From assembly GCF_002735645.1 (NCBI RefSeq), contig NZ_PDZG01000004.1, positions 1 to 64,000 of the forward strand: DNA of 64,000 nt, written 5' to 3'. Made by a program: the position numbers and the translations under genes. Below are positions 41,932 through 57,394 of this stretch, piece after piece (position 1 is the stretch's first letter; the number at the start of each line of letters is the position of its first letter). The DNA is from Iodobacter sp. BJB302. Lineage in GTDB: Bacteria > Pseudomonadota > Gammaproteobacteria > Burkholderiales > Chitinibacteraceae. The notes beneath the pieces were generated by a model. That model was not told where the DNA came from. It worked only from the letters and a program-made list of their open reading frames with translations, and did not search any database.

Positions 41932-42402
41932 TTAGAAGCGGTAGTGAGCGAATGCTTTATTCGCTTCTGCCATACGGTGTACTTCGTCGCGCTTCTTCAT
42001 CGCGCCACCACGGCCTTCAGCCGCATCGAGGAGTTCGCCTGCCAGACGCAGATCCATCGATTTTTCACCACGTTTACGAGCCGCATCACGAACCCAACGC
42101 ATCGCCAATGCCAAACGACGGCTAGGACGGACTTCGACTGGTACTTGATAGTTTGCACCACCAACACGACGGCTTTTAACTTCAACCATTGGCTTGGCGT
42201 TACCGATTGCAGCGGAGAACACTTCCAGCGGTGATTTGCCAGTTTTTTTCTCGATCTGCACAAGTGCACCGTAAACGATACGCTCTGCAACCGCTTTCTT
42301 GCCATCCATCATGACAACGTTCATGAACTTGGTCAGTTCTTGGCTACCGAATTTTGGATCCGGTAAAACGTCACGTTTCGGTACTTCTCTGCGTCTAGGC
42401 AT
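41932..42402 (-). CDS. rpsG: 30S ribosomal protein S7
   Basis: A 156-residue primary assembly protein of the 30S head, and the str operon repressor in E. coli. It starts [20 protein letters not shown] and ends NKAFAHYRF. The 110-bp gap to rpsL is GC-rich and predicted to fold (see findings). Confidence 0.98.
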   Translation of the reverse strand: MPRRREVPKRDVLPDPKFGSQELTKFMNVVMMDGKKAVAERIVYGALVQIEKKTGKSPLEVFSAAIGNAKPMVEVKSRRVGGANYQVPVEVRPSRRLALAMRWVRDAARKRGEKSMDLRLAGELLDAAEGRGGAMKKRDEVHRMAEANKAFAHYRF

Positions 42403-42512
42403 AATTCTCTATCCTTAATATTTCATTCAGTCGGGGTTTCCCCCTCGGCCGCCCATCAAGACGACCACTTACTCGACGGCCCGAATGGGTCTCGCCGACC
42501 GTCCAGTGGCAA

Positions 42513-42887
42513 TTAAGCCTTAGGACGCTTAGTACCGTACTTGGAGCGCGATTGTTTGCGATCTTTAACGCCGGCGGTATCCAGAGAGCCGCGTACGGTG
42601 TGGTAACGCACACCCGGCAAATCCTTAACACGACCGCCGCGGATCAGCACAACGCTGTGTTCCTGCAGGTTATGGCCTTCACCACCAATGTACGAAATAA
42701 CTTCGAAACCATTAGTTAAGCGAACTTTACAAACTTTACGAAGCGCGGAGTTTGGCTTCTTAGGAGTGGTTGTGTATACACGAGTGCATACGCCACGTTT
42801 TTGCGGGCAAGACTCAAGAGCTGGAACCTTGCTCTTTGCTTTTTCCTGCACACGACCTTTACGGACGAGCTGGTTAATCGTTGGCAT
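42513..42887 (-). CDS. rpsL: 30S ribosomal protein S12
   Basis: A 124-residue decoding-centre protein. It starts [39 protein letters not shown] and [13 protein letters not shown] contain the lysines that change in streptomycin-resistant mutants; both are wild type. It is the first gene of the str operon. Confidence 0.98.
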   Translation of the reverse strand: MPTINQLVRKGRVQEKAKSKVPALESCPQKRGVCTRVYTTTPKKPNSALRKVCKVRLTNGFEVISYIGGEGHNLQEHSVVLIRGGRVKDLPGVRYHTVRGSLDTAGVKDRKQSRSKYGTKRPKA

Positions 42888-42946
42888 TGATTACTTCCTT
42901 AGGTTAAAAAGCCCTTTTGGGGCACTTGCGTCTTATCATTTCATAC

Positions 42947-43015
42947 AAAGCATTAAACACATTATCAGTCCTGCTTACGCTGACCACCACATGTTTGTTT
43001 CTTTGTTTTACTGCG
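42947..43015 (-). repeat. Direct repeat unit 1 upstream of rpsL
   Basis: It shares with unit 2 (43076-43145) the plus-strand pieces AAAGCATTAA, ATTATCAGTC, CGACCACCAC-like GACCACCAC and CTGCGG/GTGCG ends. On the minus strand the shared cores are GTGGTGGTC, GACTGATAAT and TTAATGCTTTG in the same order. This suggests an old duplication of a regulatory segment. Confidence 0.7.
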
Positions 43016-43075
43016 GCACTACTCACAACAACTTCTTTCAAGCAACGGCAAAAAATAAATTTTCACAATAAAATC

Positions 43076-43145
43076 AAAGCATTAAGCCAATTATCAGTCA
43101 GGCTTTTGCCGACCACCACCTGCTTGTTTCTTCTTTTTTAGTGCG
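43076..43145 (-). repeat. Direct repeat unit 2 upstream of rpsL
   Basis: The second copy of the element, about 129 bp farther from rpsL. On the minus strand it again has GTGGTGGTC, GACTGATAAT and TTAATGCTTTG. It also has a possible GTC-GGC-aaaa-GCC-GAC stem. Confidence 0.7.
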
Positions 43146-43177
43146 AAAAAAAACTTAAATACCGACTGCGCAAAAGA

Positions 43178-43212
43178 AGTACACAACGCCCAGCTAAGCT
43201 GAGCGTTGTGTA
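43178..43212 (-). terminator. Terminator of rpoBC
   Basis: ACACAACGCCCAGC (43181-43194) and GCTGAGCGTTGTGT (43198-43211) form a 14-bp stem with one wobble and a TAA loop. On the minus strand ACTTCTTTT follows. A smaller hairpin GCTTGTC/GACAAGC (43241-43259) lies between it and the rpoC stop. Confidence 0.85.
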
Positions 43213-43268
43213 AAAGTACAGGATTCTATTGAAATCAAGTGCTTGTCGTCAAGACAAGCTGATGATCG

Positions 43269-47468
<4,200 letters not shown>

Positions 47469-47534
47469 TCTTTGACTCCAGTGAGGCGTTCGGGGTATGG
47501 CGGGCACTGTGCCCGCCATCTACTACCCCACGAA

Positions 47535-50500
47535 TCAATACGTTTCCAGATCGATATCGATACCGAGTGAGCGGATTTCCTTCACAAGCACATTGAAGGA
47601 TTCCGGCATACCCGCATCAATCCGGTGATCGCCCTTCACGATGTTTTCATACACCTTAGTACGACCATTTACATCATCCGACTTCACAGTCAGCATTTCT
47701 TGCAAGGTGTAAGCTGCACCGTATGCTTCCAACGCCCAAACCTCCATCTCCCCGAAGCGCTGACCACCAAACTGAGCTTTACCGCCCAGTGGTTGTTGCG
47801 TAACAAGTGAGTAAGGGCCGGTAGAACGAGCATGCATCTTATCGTCAACCAAGTGATGCAGTTTCAGGTAGTGCATAACACCAACTGTTACCTTGCGCTC
47901 AAATGGCTCACCGTTACGACCATCAAACAGCTGCATTTGTGTCTTGCTGCTGTTGAAATCCAGTAACTGGGTATGCGGATCTTCGCTTGGGTAAGCTAAG
48001 TCCAGCATCTGATAGATTTCAGACTCTTTCGCGCCGTCAAATACCGGGCTTGCAAAAGTCATACCGTTGCGCAGACCGTTGGCCAACTCGATCAGTTCTT
48101 CATCAGAGAGACCGTCGATATCTTCGGTCTTACCACTGGTGTTATAGATCTTGTTCAAGTAAGCACGCATATCAACCAGCATGCCGTTACGTTGCTCACG
48201 GAGCATCGCATCAATACGCTGACCAATACCCTTAGCTGCCCAACCCAAGTGCATTTCCAGAATCTGACCAATGTTCATACGCGAAGGTACGCCCAATGGG
48301 TTCAGAACGATATCTACCGTTTTACCATCTGCCATGTATGGCAAATCTTCGATCGGCAGAATTTTGGAAACCACACCCTTGTTACCGTGACGGCCGGCCA
48401 TCTTATCGCCAGGTTGTAAACGACGTTTAACCGCCACATACACCTTAACCATTTTGATTACGCCAGGTGGCAATTCGTCACCTTGAGTCAGCTTGCGTTT
48501 TTTATCTTCGAAACGCAGGTCAAACTCAGTACGCATCTGACCAATCAGGTCTTTCATGGCTTCCAGCTGGCGGGCAGATTCTTCATCTGCCAGGCGGATA
48601 TCAAACCAATCAATTTTTGCTGGTAAACCAAGCAAATATTCTTTGGTGATTTCAGCGCCCTTAGCCAGACGCATCGGGCCGCCGTTGGCTACTTTACCCA
48701 CGATCATACGTTCAATACGTTCAAACAAATCGCTTTGTACAATACGTAACTGATCGTTCAGATCCTGGCGATAGCGACGCAATTGATCATCAATGATGGA
48801 CTGGGCACGACGATCGCGCTCCACACCTTCACGAGTAAACACTTGCACGTCGATAACGGTCCCCACCATGCCAGACGGCACGCGCAGCGAAGTATCTTTA
48901 ACGTCGGATGCTTTTTCACCGAAGATGGCACGCAAGAGCTTTTCTTCAGGAGTCAGCTGGGTTTCACCCTTAGGTGTCACCTTACCGCACAATACATCGC
49001 CGGCTTCTACTTCAGCACCGATGTAAACCACGCCGGATTCATCCAGACGGCCCAGCATGCGCTCGGACAGATTGGAAATATCACGGGTAATTTCTTCAGC
49101 GCCCAGCTTGGTGTCACGCGCCATCACGTTCAGCTCTTCGATGTGAATCGAAGTGTAGCGATCGTTGGCAACCACATCTTCAGAGATCAGAATCGAATCT
49201 TCGAAGTTGAAGCCGTTCCACGGCATAAACGCGATGGTCATGTTCTGACCCAGAGCCATTTCGCCCAAGTCAGTTGATGCGCCATCCGCAATCACATCGC
49301 CCTTGGCAATAATGCTGCCGCGAACAACGACTGGCTTCTGATTGGTGTTGGTGTTCTGGTTAGAACGGGTAAATTTAATCAGGTTGTAAATATCTACACC
49401 TGTTTCACCCGCAATCGCTTCGTCATCGTTTACACGAATAACAACACGCGCTGCATCAACATAATCAACCACACCGCCGCGTAATGCAGTCACTGCAGTA
49501 CCCGAGTCTGTTGCACATGTGCGCTCAATACCTGTACCTACATACGGTGCTTGCGCACGTAAGCAAGGAACAGCCTGACGCTGCATGTTGGCACCCATCA
49601 ACGCACGGTTGGCGTCATCGTGTTCCAGGAACGGAATCAGGGAAGCCGCAACCGATACGATCTGGCTAGGCGCCACATCCATGTACTGCACGCGATCTGG
49701 CGTAGCCACGATCGTGTCGCCATTAGAACGGCAAGTCACTAACTCGTCGGTCAAACGACCTTCTTCGTCGAACTCGGCATTCGCCTGAGCAACAACGTAC
49801 TTGCCTTCTTCAATCGCAGACAAGTATTCAATTTCATCAGTAACCTTACAATCGATCACTTTGCGGTAAGGCGTTTCCAGGAAGCCGTAGCTGTTGGTAC
49901 GCGCATAGCAAGAGAGCGAGTTGATCAGACCAATGTTTGGACCTTCCGGTGTTTCGATCGGGCAAACACGACCGTAATGCGTCGGATGCACGTCACGAAC
50001 TTCAAAGCCAGCGCGCTCACGAGTCAAACCGCCCGGTCCCAGAGCAGAAACACGACGCTTGTGCGTGATTTCTGACAATGGGTTGGTCTGATCCATAAAC
50101 TGCGACAACTGGGATGAACCAAAAAATTCTTTGATTGCAGCCGAAACAGGTTTGGCATTAATCAGGTCATGCGGCATCAGGTTGTCTGATTCTGCTTGTG
50201 ACAAACGCTCTTTAACAGCGCGTTCTACACGAACCAAGCCAGCGCGGAATTGGTTTTCTGCCAACTCACCTACCGAGCGCACACGACGATTACCCAAGTG
50301 ATCGATATCATCGATATCGCCACGGCCGTTACGCAATTCTAAGAGGATACCGATCACAGCAATGATGTCTTCTGTGCACAGAATACCTGCACCTTCAACA
50401 CCACGCGGACCCGCTTCTTCGTAGAAACGACGCTGCCAGCCCGGTGCTTTTTCTTCTAAGCGATCCGGATAAGCACGGCGGTTAAACTTCATGCGGCCAA

Positions 50501-51719
50501 CAGCAGACAGATCATAACGCTCAGGGGCAAAAAACAGGCCCTTAAACAGCGCTTCAACGGAATCTTCGGTTGGCGGCTCACCAGGGCGCATCATGCGATA
50601 GATTGCAACGCGGGCACCATACTGATCAGCCACATCGTCTGAACGCAGTGTCTGCGACAGGAACGCGCCCTGATCCAGATCATTCACGTACAGCACTTTC
50701 ACAGACTTCACATCTGCCATATCCAGCTTAACAGCCAGATCTTCGGTCACTTCTTCATTGGCCTTAGCCAGCACTTCGCCGGTAATAGGGTCAACAACGT
50801 TGTGCGCCAGAATACGGCCATAGAAGAAGTCCAGTGGCACTGGAATCTTTTGCAAACCAGACGCGTTAATATCGCGAATGGTTTTAGCTGTAATACGCTT
50901 ATCTTTTTGAACGAGTACTTTGCCGTCATCAGCAACGATGTCGAACTTCGCAACTTCACCCTTCAGGCGTTCTGACACCAGCTCTAAGCACAGGCCATCT
51001 TCGTCCATCAGGAAAGTATCGGTATCGAAGAAACCAGCCAGGATTTGTTCCGGGTTGTAACCCAGAGCTTTCAGCAGCGTGGTTACCGGCATCTTGCGGC
51101 GACGGTCGATACGGAAGAACAGCAGATCTTTTGGATCGAACTCGAAATCCAGCCAGGAGCCGCGGTACGGAATAATCCGTGCCGAGAACAAGAGCTTGCC
51201 TGAAGAATGAGTCTTACCCTTGTCGTGTTCAAAGAACACGCCAGGAGAGCGGTGTAACTGGCTAACAATAACCCGCTCTGTACCGTTGATCACAAAAGAA
51301 CCGGTACGTGTCATCAATGGCACTTCGCCAAAGTACACATCTTGTTCTTTTACTTCTTTGATCGTTGGCTTAGACGCTTCGCGATCCATGATCACGAGAC
51401 GTACGCGTGCGCGCAGTGGAGCAGCGAAGGTAATACCACGCTGCTGGCACTCAAGCACATCAAAAGCAGGATCGCCGAGGGAGTAATGCACAAACTCCAA
51501 TCGAGCGTTTTCGTTATGAGAGACGATAGGGAAAATCGAATTAAACGCTGCCTGTAAACCGATCATCCGGCGTGAATCGGCCGGAACCCCTAGTTGCAGG
51601 TATTCGCTATAAGAATCGATCTGTGTTGCGAGCAGGAACGGCACCTCAAGGACGCTCTTCCGTTTCGCAAAACTTTTACGAATGCGTTTTTTCTCAGTGA
51701 ACGAGTATTTCATACTCAT
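47535..51719 (-). CDS. rpoB: RNA polymerase beta subunit
   Basis: About 1394 residues. The rifampicin cluster [30 protein letters not shown] is wild type at the positions altered in resistant E. coli. [15 protein letters not shown] is diagnostic. I start it at ATG 51719 ([12 protein letters not shown]), placed five bases after GGAG. The ATG at 51713 (MKYSF) matches relatives equally well. Preceding in-frame codons run into the leader and are not used. Confidence 0.98.
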   Translation of the reverse strand: MSMKYSFTEKKRIRKSFAKRKSVLEVPFLLATQIDSYSEYLQLGVPADSRRMIGLQAAFNSIFPIVSHNENARLEFVHYSLGDPAFDVLECQQRGITFAAPLRARVRLVIMDREASKPTIKEVKEQDVYFGEVPLMTRTGSFVINGTERVIVSQLHRSPGVFFEHDKGKTHSSGKLLFSARIIPYRGSWLDFEFDPKDLLFFRIDRRRKMPVTTLLKALGYNPEQILAGFFDTDTFLMDEDGLCLELVSERLKGEVAKFDIVADDGKVLVQKDKRITAKTIRDINASGLQKIPVPLDFFYGRILAHNVVDPITGEVLAKANEEVTEDLAVKLDMADVKSVKVLYVNDLDQGAFLSQTLRSDDVADQYGARVAIYRMMRPGEPPTEDSVEALFKGLFFAPERYDLSAVGRMKFNRRAYPDRLEEKAPGWQRRFYEEAGPRGVEGAGILCTEDIIAVIGILLELRNGRGDIDDIDHLGNRRVRSVGELAENQFRAGLVRVERAVKERLSQAESDNLMPHDLINAKPVSAAIKEFFGSSQLSQFMDQTNPLSEITHKRRVSALGPGGLTRERAGFEVRDVHPTHYGRVCPIETPEGPNIGLINSLSCYARTNSYGFLETPYRKVIDCKVTDEIEYLSAIEEGKYVVAQANAEFDEEGRLTDELVTCRSNGDTIVATPDRVQYMDVAPSQIVSVAASLIPFLEHDDANRALMGANMQRQAVPCLRAQAPYVGTGIERTCATDSGTAVTALRGGVVDYVDAARVVIRVNDDEAIAGETGVDIYNLIKFTRSNQNTNTNQKPVVVRGSIIAKGDVIADGASTDLGEMALGQNMTIAFMPWNGFNFEDSILISEDVVANDRYTSIHIEELNVMARDTKLGAEEITRDISNLSERMLGRLDESGVVYIGAEVEAGDVLCGKVTPKGETQLTPEEKLLRAIFGEKASDVKDTSLRVPSGMVGTVIDVQVFTREGVERDRRAQSIIDDQLRRYRQDLNDQLRIVQSDLFERIERMIVGKVANGGPMRLAKGAEITKEYLLGLPAKIDWFDIRLADEESARQLEAMKDLIGQMRTEFDLRFEDKKRKLTQGDELPPGVIKMVKVYVAVKRRLQPGDKMAGRHGNKGVVSKILPIEDLPYMADGKTVDIVLNPLGVPSRMNIGQILEMHLGWAAKGIGQRIDAMLREQRNGMLVDMRAYLNKIYNTSGKTEDIDGLSDEELIELANGLRNGMTFASPVFDGAKESEIYQMLDLAYPSEDPHTQLLDFNSSKTQMQLFDGRNGEPFERKVTVGVMHYLKLHHLVDDKMHARSTGPYSLVTQQPLGGKAQFGGQRFGEMEVWALEAYGAAYTLQEMLTVKSDDVNGRTKVYENIVKGDHRIDAGMPESFNVLVKEIRSLGIDIDLETY

Positions 51720-51885
51720 AAACTCTCCATGGAGTGGGGCGCAAAGGACAAACCGCAAACGCCCGCCAACGTGTTTGTGAGCGGTTTCCGGTTTGACAAC
51801 TGCTTGCAAAGAACACAAGCTGGATTCCGCTAACCGACAAATATCGGGATCAGCTGTAAGCTAAGCAATAGACACAAACGCAAAA

Positions 51886-51911
51886 GGGCAGGCGGATTCC
51901 TCCGCCTGCCT
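51886..51911 (-). terminator. Attenuator/terminator between rplL and rpoB
   Basis: GGCAGGCGGA (51887-51896), TTCC loop, TCCGCCTGCC (51901-51910) form a perfect 10-bp stem, with CTTTTG after it on the minus strand. In E. coli a partial terminator here makes about one rpoBC transcript per several rplJL; position and form match. Confidence 0.8.
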
Positions 51912-51932
51912 TCACTACATCCTAAAGGATGC

Positions 51933-52301
51933 TTACTTCATCTCAGCTGTTGCACCAGCTTCAACGAGTTTCTTAACCATAGCTTCTGCATCAGCCTTAG
52001 AAATGCCTTCTTTCAGAGACTTAGGAGCGCCGTCAACCAGGTCCTTCGCTTCTTTCAGGCCAAGACCTGTCAGTTCGCGAACGATCTTGATCGTGCCCAC
52101 TTTGTTAGCGCCAGCGCCAGTCAGAATTACGTCGAATTCTGTTTTTTCTTCAACAGCAGCACCAGCAGCAGCTGGGCCTGCAACTGCAACAGCAGCAGCA
52201 GAAACGCCAAACTTTTCTTCGAATGCCTTAACCAGCTCATTCAATTCCATTACGGTTAAAGCAGATACTGCTTCGAGGATATCGTCTTTAGTCAGAGCCA
52301 T
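51933..52301 (-). CDS. rplL: 50S ribosomal protein L7/L12
   Basis: A 122-residue stalk protein that recruits translational GTPases. It has the N-terminal dimerisation helices ([29 protein letters not shown]), an alanine-rich hinge and the C-terminal domain [41 protein letters not shown]. It follows rplJ by 60 bp. Confidence 0.98.
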   Translation of the reverse strand: MALTKDDILEAVSALTVMELNELVKAFEEKFGVSAAAVAVAGPAAAGAAVEEKTEFDVILTGAGANKVGTIKIVRELTGLGLKEAKDLVDGAPKSLKEGISKADAEAMVKKLVEAGATAEMK

Positions 52302-52361
52302 TTATTAATACTCCTGAAAATCTTGTCTGTTTTAATACAACAATCGTGTTTAAGTAATCGT

Positions 52362-52904
52362 TTATGCGGTTGCTTCTTCGGCTGGGGCTTCTGCAGCCTC
52401 CACCGGAGCGGCAACGCCTTCGGACTTCTTCTCTGCCAGCGCGGCAAGGCCACGTGCGAAACCAGCCATCGGTGCTTGCATAACGTACAGCAGCTTGGAC
52501 AACAGTTCTTCACGGCCTGGAATAGATGCAAGCACTGCTACTTCTGCTGCATTCATTACCTTACCATCATAAGAACCAGCCTTGATCACGATTTTCTCGT
52601 CTTTCTTTGAGAATGTGTTCAGGACTTTTGCCGCAGCAACCGGGTCTTCGGAAATACCGTACACCAGCGGGCCAACCATTTGGTCAGCCAGCTCAGCGAA
52701 CGGAGTTCCTGCAACCGCACGGCGTGCCAGTGTGTTCTTCAGAACACGCAGGTACACACCTGACTCACGCGCTTGTTTGCGCAGTGTAGTCATGCTTGCA
52801 ACGCCGATACCTCGGTATTCAGCGATAATAACCGTCTGAGCTTTAGCAACTTCTGCTGTAATCTCAGCGACTACCGCCTTTTTGTCTTCAAGATTGAGAC
52901 TCAA
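52362..52904 (-). CDS. rplJ: 50S ribosomal protein L10
   Basis: A 180-residue base of the L7/L12 stalk. It has [28 protein letters not shown] and [15 protein letters not shown]. With L12 it represses its own mRNA by binding the leader, which is long here. The acidic, alanine-rich C-terminal tail binds L12. Confidence 0.97.
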   Translation of the reverse strand: MSLNLEDKKAVVAEITAEVAKAQTVIIAEYRGIGVASMTTLRKQARESGVYLRVLKNTLARRAVAGTPFAELADQMVGPLVYGISEDPVAAAKVLNTFSKKDEKIVIKAGSYDGKVMNAAEVAVLASIPGREELLSKLLYVMQAPMAGFARGLAALAEKKSEGVAAPVEAAEAPAEEATA

Positions 52905-53178
52905 GGTCTACCTCCATTGGTTAGTAGTTCAGTGCGAATAAATCACACCACCCAATCAAACGGCGACCTTTGCTTCAGGAGACTTAAAACAACACCACCT
53001 TAAAGGTGATGCCACTAGAGCCTATAGATTCGGGCGCACCGTCTGCGTAGGCTGGCTTTTGGGAGCCGGATTAAGCCACAAGAAATCTTATGGCACCTAC
53101 GGTCTTTGACAACCTTGGCAATATTCCGCCAAGCCCAAAGTCGACTGAGTCAGCACAAAGGCTGACTCCATTAAATAC
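52905..53178 (-). promoter_or_regulatory. rplJ leader (L10-binding autoregulatory RNA)
   Basis: A 274-bp gene-free gap that is strongly folded on the minus strand. GACCGTAGGTG pairs with CCTACGCAGACGGT around an inner arm (TAATCCGGCTCCCAAAAGCC). This pairing is familiar from proteobacterial L10 leaders. Other stems are GAGTCAGC/GCTGACTC (53147-53168), CTTGGC/GCCAAG (53114-53133) and CACC-tttaa-GGTG near 52997. Match to the Rfam L10_leader family is from memory. Confidence 0.65.
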
Positions 53179-53874
53179 TTAAGCTACTACCGAAGCGGTT
53201 TCAACGCGAACGCCGACACCCATTGTGCTCGATACAGCGATCTTCTTAAGGTATACACCTTTTGAAGAAGCTGGTTTAGCTTTTTGCAGCGCATCAACCA
53301 GCGCCAACAAGTTTTCTTTCAGATCAGCAGCTTCGAAAGTTGCGCGACCTAATGTAGCGTGAACGATACCACCTTTATCAGTACGGTATTGAACCTGACC
53401 GGCTTTAGCATTTTTAACTGCTTCAGCAACGTTAGGAGTCACAGTACCAACTTTCGGGTTAGGCATCAGGCCGCGTGGGCCCAGAATCTGACCTAACTGA
53501 CCAACAACGCGCATTGCATCAGGAGAAGCAATAACAACGTCGAAGTCCATATTACCGGCCTTGATCGATTCAGCTAAATCATCAAAACCAACGATTTCTG
53601 CACCAGCAGCACGAGCAGCTTCAGCATTTGCACCTTGTGCAAATACAGCTACGCGAACTGACTTACCAGTACCTTTAGGCAATACAACAGCGCCGCGAAC
53701 CACTTGGTCCGACTTACGTGCGTCAATACCTAAATTTACAGATACATCGATCGATTCGTTGAATTTAGCAGTTGCAGCAGCCTTAACAAGCGCAATGGCT
53801 TCATCAATAGCGTACAGCTTGTTAGAGTCAACAGTTGCGTTCAGAGCCTTCAGGCGTTTAGATAGCTTAGCCAT
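53179..53874 (-). CDS. rplA: 50S ribosomal protein L1
   Basis: A 231-residue stalk protein that moves E-site tRNA, and the repressor of the rplKA mRNA in E. coli. It has [24 protein letters not shown] and [23 protein letters not shown]. Confidence 0.98.
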   Translation of the reverse strand: MAKLSKRLKALNATVDSNKLYAIDEAIALVKAAATAKFNESIDVSVNLGIDARKSDQVVRGAVVLPKGTGKSVRVAVFAQGANAEAARAAGAEIVGFDDLAESIKAGNMDFDVVIASPDAMRVVGQLGQILGPRGLMPNPKVGTVTPNVAEAVKNAKAGQVQYRTDKGGIVHATLGRATFEAADLKENLLALVDALQKAKPASSKGVYLKKIAVSSTMGVGVRVETASVVA

Positions 53875-54306
53875 TTACACACCCTCCACGGTCAGACCCA
53901 TCGAACGAGCGGAACCAGCGATAGTACGCACTGCTGCGTCGATATCAGAGCCAGTCAAGTCAGCATTCTTGGTCTTAACGATTTCTTCAAGCTGAGCACG
54001 AGTCACAACACCAACTTTGTCAGTATGTGGCTTAGCGCTACCCTTGGTGATACCAGCAGCCTTTTTCAGCAAGATCGTTGCTGGAGGGCTCTTCATCACG
54101 AAGGTGAATGATTTGTCTGCAAAAGCAGTAATAACTACAGGAATTGGCAGACCTGGCTCGATACCTTGAGTAGCCGCATTGAATTCCTTGCAGAAATTCA
54201 TAATATTCAGACCACGTTGACCCAGAGCTGGACCAATCGGTGGCGATGGATTTGCTTTACCAGCTGGCACTTGCAGCTTGATATAGCCAATAATTTTCTT
54301 AGCCAT
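53875..54306 (-). CDS. rplK: 50S ribosomal protein L11
   Basis: A 143-residue GTPase-centre protein. It has [35 protein letters not shown] and [14 protein letters not shown] near the C terminus. The 81-bp leader holds two small hairpins (GCGAG/CTCGC at 54333-54348 and a 16-bp palindrome at 54360-54375). Confidence 0.98.
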   Translation of the reverse strand: MAKKIIGYIKLQVPAGKANPSPPIGPALGQRGLNIMNFCKEFNAATQGIEPGLPIPVVITAFADKSFTFVMKSPPATILLKKAAGITKGSAKPHTDKVGVVTRAQLEEIVKTKNADLTGSDIDAAVRTIAGSARSMGLTVEGV

Positions 54307-54359
54307 TTAAAACTCCTGAATTCGGGTCAAACGCGAGCAAAAACTCGCTCCCCTACCAA

Positions 54360-54375
54360 AATGCCCTAGGGCATT
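54360..54375 (-). repeat. 16-bp palindrome between nusG and rplK
   Basis: AATGCCCTAGGGCATT is a perfect palindrome just after the nusG stop. Read on the minus strand it continues TTGG, so it may act as a weak terminator or pause for secE-nusG or as a leader stem of rplK. Confidence 0.6.
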
Positions 54376-54387
54376 ACACTACACAGG

Positions 54388-54921
54388 TCAGGTTTTTTCG
54401 ACCTGTGCAAAATCGACTTCAACTGGCGTTGCGCGACCAAAAATAAGCACAGACACTTTAATCCGGCTCTTGTCGTAATCAACATCAACAACAGTTGCAT
54501 TGAAATCAGCAAACGGGCCTTCTGTAACACGAAGCTCTTCACCCACTTCAAACAAGATTTTAGGACGAGGTTTTTCAACCCCTTCCTGAACTTGTTGCAA
54601 CATGGATTTAACTTCACGCTCAGGCAAAGGAGTAGGACGATTACCCACACCACCAATGAAACCACTCACCTTAGCTGTACTCTTCACTAAGTGCCAAGTT
54701 TCATCACCCATTTCCATTTCAACAAATACGTAACCCGGGAAGAGTTTCCGTTCGGTCAGCTTACGAGTGCCGGCCTTCACTTCCATCACTTCTTCAACTG
54801 GCACCAAGATCTGACCAAACAAGTGCTGCATATCAGCACGTTCAATCCGCTCAATCAGCGCCTTTTGCACACTTTTTTCAAAGCCGGAATAGGCGTGTAC
54901 CACATACCAACGCATAGACAT
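54388..54921 (-). CDS. nusG: Transcription termination/antitermination protein NusG
   Basis: A 177-residue RNA polymerase elongation factor that bridges Rho and the ribosome through S10. The N-terminal NGN domain begins [14 protein letters not shown], and the KOW domain is [37 protein letters not shown]. Two ATGs (54921, 54915) are both possible starts. It follows secE after 26 bp. Confidence 0.98.
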   Translation of the reverse strand: MSMRWYVVHAYSGFEKSVQKALIERIERADMQHLFGQILVPVEEVMEVKAGTRKLTERKLFPGYVFVEMEMGDETWHLVKSTAKVSGFIGGVGNRPTPLPEREVKSMLQQVQEGVEKPRPKILFEVGEELRVTEGPFADFNATVVDVDYDKSRIKVSVLIFGRATPVEVDFAQVEKT

Positions 54922-54947
54922 TCAGATACTCCGCATTCCTGTTTACT

Positions 54948-55301
54948 TTAGCCACGACCTAAGATCAGATCATAGAACACCCATGTCAGACCGGAGTCTA
55001 CGCCCCACATAAATAGGGACAACACCCCAACGAACAGGAACACAACGCCCGTCATCTGCCAGGTTTCTTTTCGGGTAGGAAACACAACCTTCTGCGCCTC
55101 TTTAATCGAGTCACGCGCGTAATCTACAAACGCGCGACCAGGATTCGAAAACCATAGCACAAAGCCTGCAAGCGCCAGACTAAGCACTACAGGCAATGAG
55201 CGAACAATTCCTTGATCGGCCGGAACCAGGTAAAACCCGGTAACGCCCAATGCAACCAACAGCAATGATGCTGCGATCTTGATTTTGTCGATGCTAACCA
55301 T
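54948..55301 (-). CDS. secE: Protein translocase subunit SecE
   Basis: A 117-residue SecYEG component. The three-helix form is seen: two N-terminal membrane segments (about 8-60), the amphipathic VDYARDSIKEAQKVVFPTRKETWQ, then the last membrane helix. A hairpin lies between the upstream tRNA-Trp and this gene. Confidence 0.96.
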   Translation of the reverse strand: MVSIDKIKIAASLLLVALGVTGFYLVPADQGIVRSLPVVLSLALAGFVLWFSNPGRAFVDYARDSIKEAQKVVFPTRKETWQMTGVVFLFVGVLSLFMWGVDSGLTWVFYDLILGRG

Positions 55302-55329
55302 TTGTCCGATTCGGAAACTTGGATAAAAC

Positions 55330-55356
55330 AGAGCCGTTCCCTATGGAAACGGCTCT
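55330..55356 (-). terminator. Hairpin/attenuator between tRNA-Trp and secE
   Basis: AGAGCCGTTCC (55330-55340) and GGAAACGGCTCT (55345-55356) pair with one bulge. On the minus strand GTTTTATCC follows. It may partly end the tRNA transcript or mark the tRNA 3' processing region. Confidence 0.5.
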
Positions 55357-55369
55357 GATGTCTAAACCG

Positions 55370-55445
55370 TGGCAGGCGAGGAGGGTGTCGAACCCCCAAC
55401 CCCCGGTTTTGGAGACCGGTGCTCTACCAATTGAGCTACTCGCCT
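55370..55445 (-). tRNA. trnW: tRNA-Trp (anticodon CCA)
   Basis: Seventy-six bases including an encoded CCA end. The acceptor AGGCGAG pairs with CTCGCCT. The anticodon loop CTCCAAA gives CCA for UGG, and the T arm is GGGGG-TTCGACA-CCCTC. It lies directly upstream of secE-nusG, as in many proteobacteria. Confidence 0.95.
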
Positions 55446-55458
55446 ACGGGAGGGCAGA

Positions 55459-55487
55459 ACTATAACAATTCAACCCTCTTTTGTAAA
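55459..55487 (-). promoter_or_regulatory. Promoter of tRNA-Trp-secE-nusG
   Basis: On the minus strand TTTACA (55487-55482), a 17-bp spacer, and TATAGT (55464-55459) lie about 14 bp before the tRNA-Trp 5' end. Each box has one mismatch to consensus. Confidence 0.7.
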
Positions 55488-55492
55488 CCTAT

Positions 55493-56683
<1,191 letters not shown>

Positions 56684-56724
56684 GATATTTCCTATCTCGA
56701 GAACTTGAAAATATACCAAGCGAT

Positions 56725-56800
<76 letters not shown>

Positions 56801-56813
56801 CACTAATCTTTTT

Positions 56814-56887
56814 TGGAGCGGGTGAAGGGAATCGAACCCTCGTCGTAAGCTTGGAAGGCTTCTGCTCTACCATTGAGCTACACCCGC
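56814..56887 (-). tRNA. trnG: tRNA-Gly (anticodon TCC)
   Basis: Seventy-four bases with encoded CCA. Acceptor GCGGGTG pairs with CACCCGC. The anticodon loop CTTCCAA gives TCC. The anticodon stem GAAGC/GCTTA has a G:A mismatch at 27:43. The T arm is AGGG-TTCGATT-CCCT. Confidence 0.93.
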
Positions 56888-56946
56888 ATTATTTTAATCC
56901 AACCTTACAACCTTTACGCAGATTCTTCACTACGCATACAGTATTC

Positions 56947-57032
56947 TGGTGGGGGGGGAAGGATTCGAACCTTCGAAGGCTAAGCCGCCGGATTTACAGT
57001 CCGGACCCGTTGACCGCTGGGGTAACCCCCCC
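56947..57032 (-). tRNA. trnY: tRNA-Tyr (anticodon GTA)
   Basis: Eighty-six bases with a long variable arm and encoded CCA. The anticodon segment GGACTGTAAATCC gives GTA. The T arm is GAAGG-TTCGAAT-CCTTC. The acceptor stem is seven G residues on the 5' side paired with seven C residues, unusually homogeneous. First gene of the tRNA-Tyr-Gly-Thr-tuf unit. Confidence 0.94.
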
Positions 57033-57046
57033 GACAAGAGAAGCGC

Positions 57047-57075
57047 ATTCTAGGCAAGGTTCTTTCTTGCGTCAA
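57047..57075 (-). promoter_or_regulatory. Promoter of the tRNA-Tyr-Gly-Thr-tuf unit
   Basis: On the minus strand TTGACG (57075-57070), 17 bp, TAGAAT (57052-57047), one mismatch in each box, ending 14 bp before the tRNA-Tyr 5' end. A GC-rich discriminator (GCGCTTCTC) follows, as in stringently controlled tRNA promoters. Confidence 0.8.
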
Positions 57076-57394
57076 GCCCGAAAACAGAACATTTTCAAAA
57101 TCAATGGTGGAGCGACTTACGAAAACGAGCTAATTCCATTTAAAAACAGGGATTAAGCAAACACAAGCTGGCTGTTTTTTATTTTCATCTTTTAATGCAG
57201 CTGATATTTCATACGTCCAATTTGCAAAAAATCACTAAATTGAAGCAGGAAAACGACGTTTTCAACTTTACCCCTCCTCTATTGCTCTAAAACATCACCT
57301 TTGCACCTAAAAAAAGCGCTGTTTTCAAGCCAACTAATCTTATATAGCGAAATATAAAAATAAAGCTGTTTTCAAGAAATATTCATAATAAAGG

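Larger units (their letters stand above)
42888..43177 (-). promoter_or_regulatory. Leader/promoter region of the str operon
   Basis: A gene-free gap, read on the minus strand from the rpoC terminator to rpsL. It holds two diverged direct copies of a 69-70 bp element (listed separately). Just before rpsL, GCCC-caaaa-GGGC followed by TTTTT (about 42906-42924) looks like a weak attenuator. I found no unambiguous -35/-10 pair. Confidence 0.5.

Noticed and set aside
41311-42234. A 307-codon plus-strand frame over fusA and rpsG
   Set aside because: Shadow of fusA/rpsG on the opposite strand; long only because of codon bias in those genes.
42906-42924. GCCC/GGGC hairpin with TTTTT before rpsL as a true terminator
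   Set aside because: The stem is only four base pairs and it lies 20-40 nt before the first gene of an essential operon; at most a weak attenuator.
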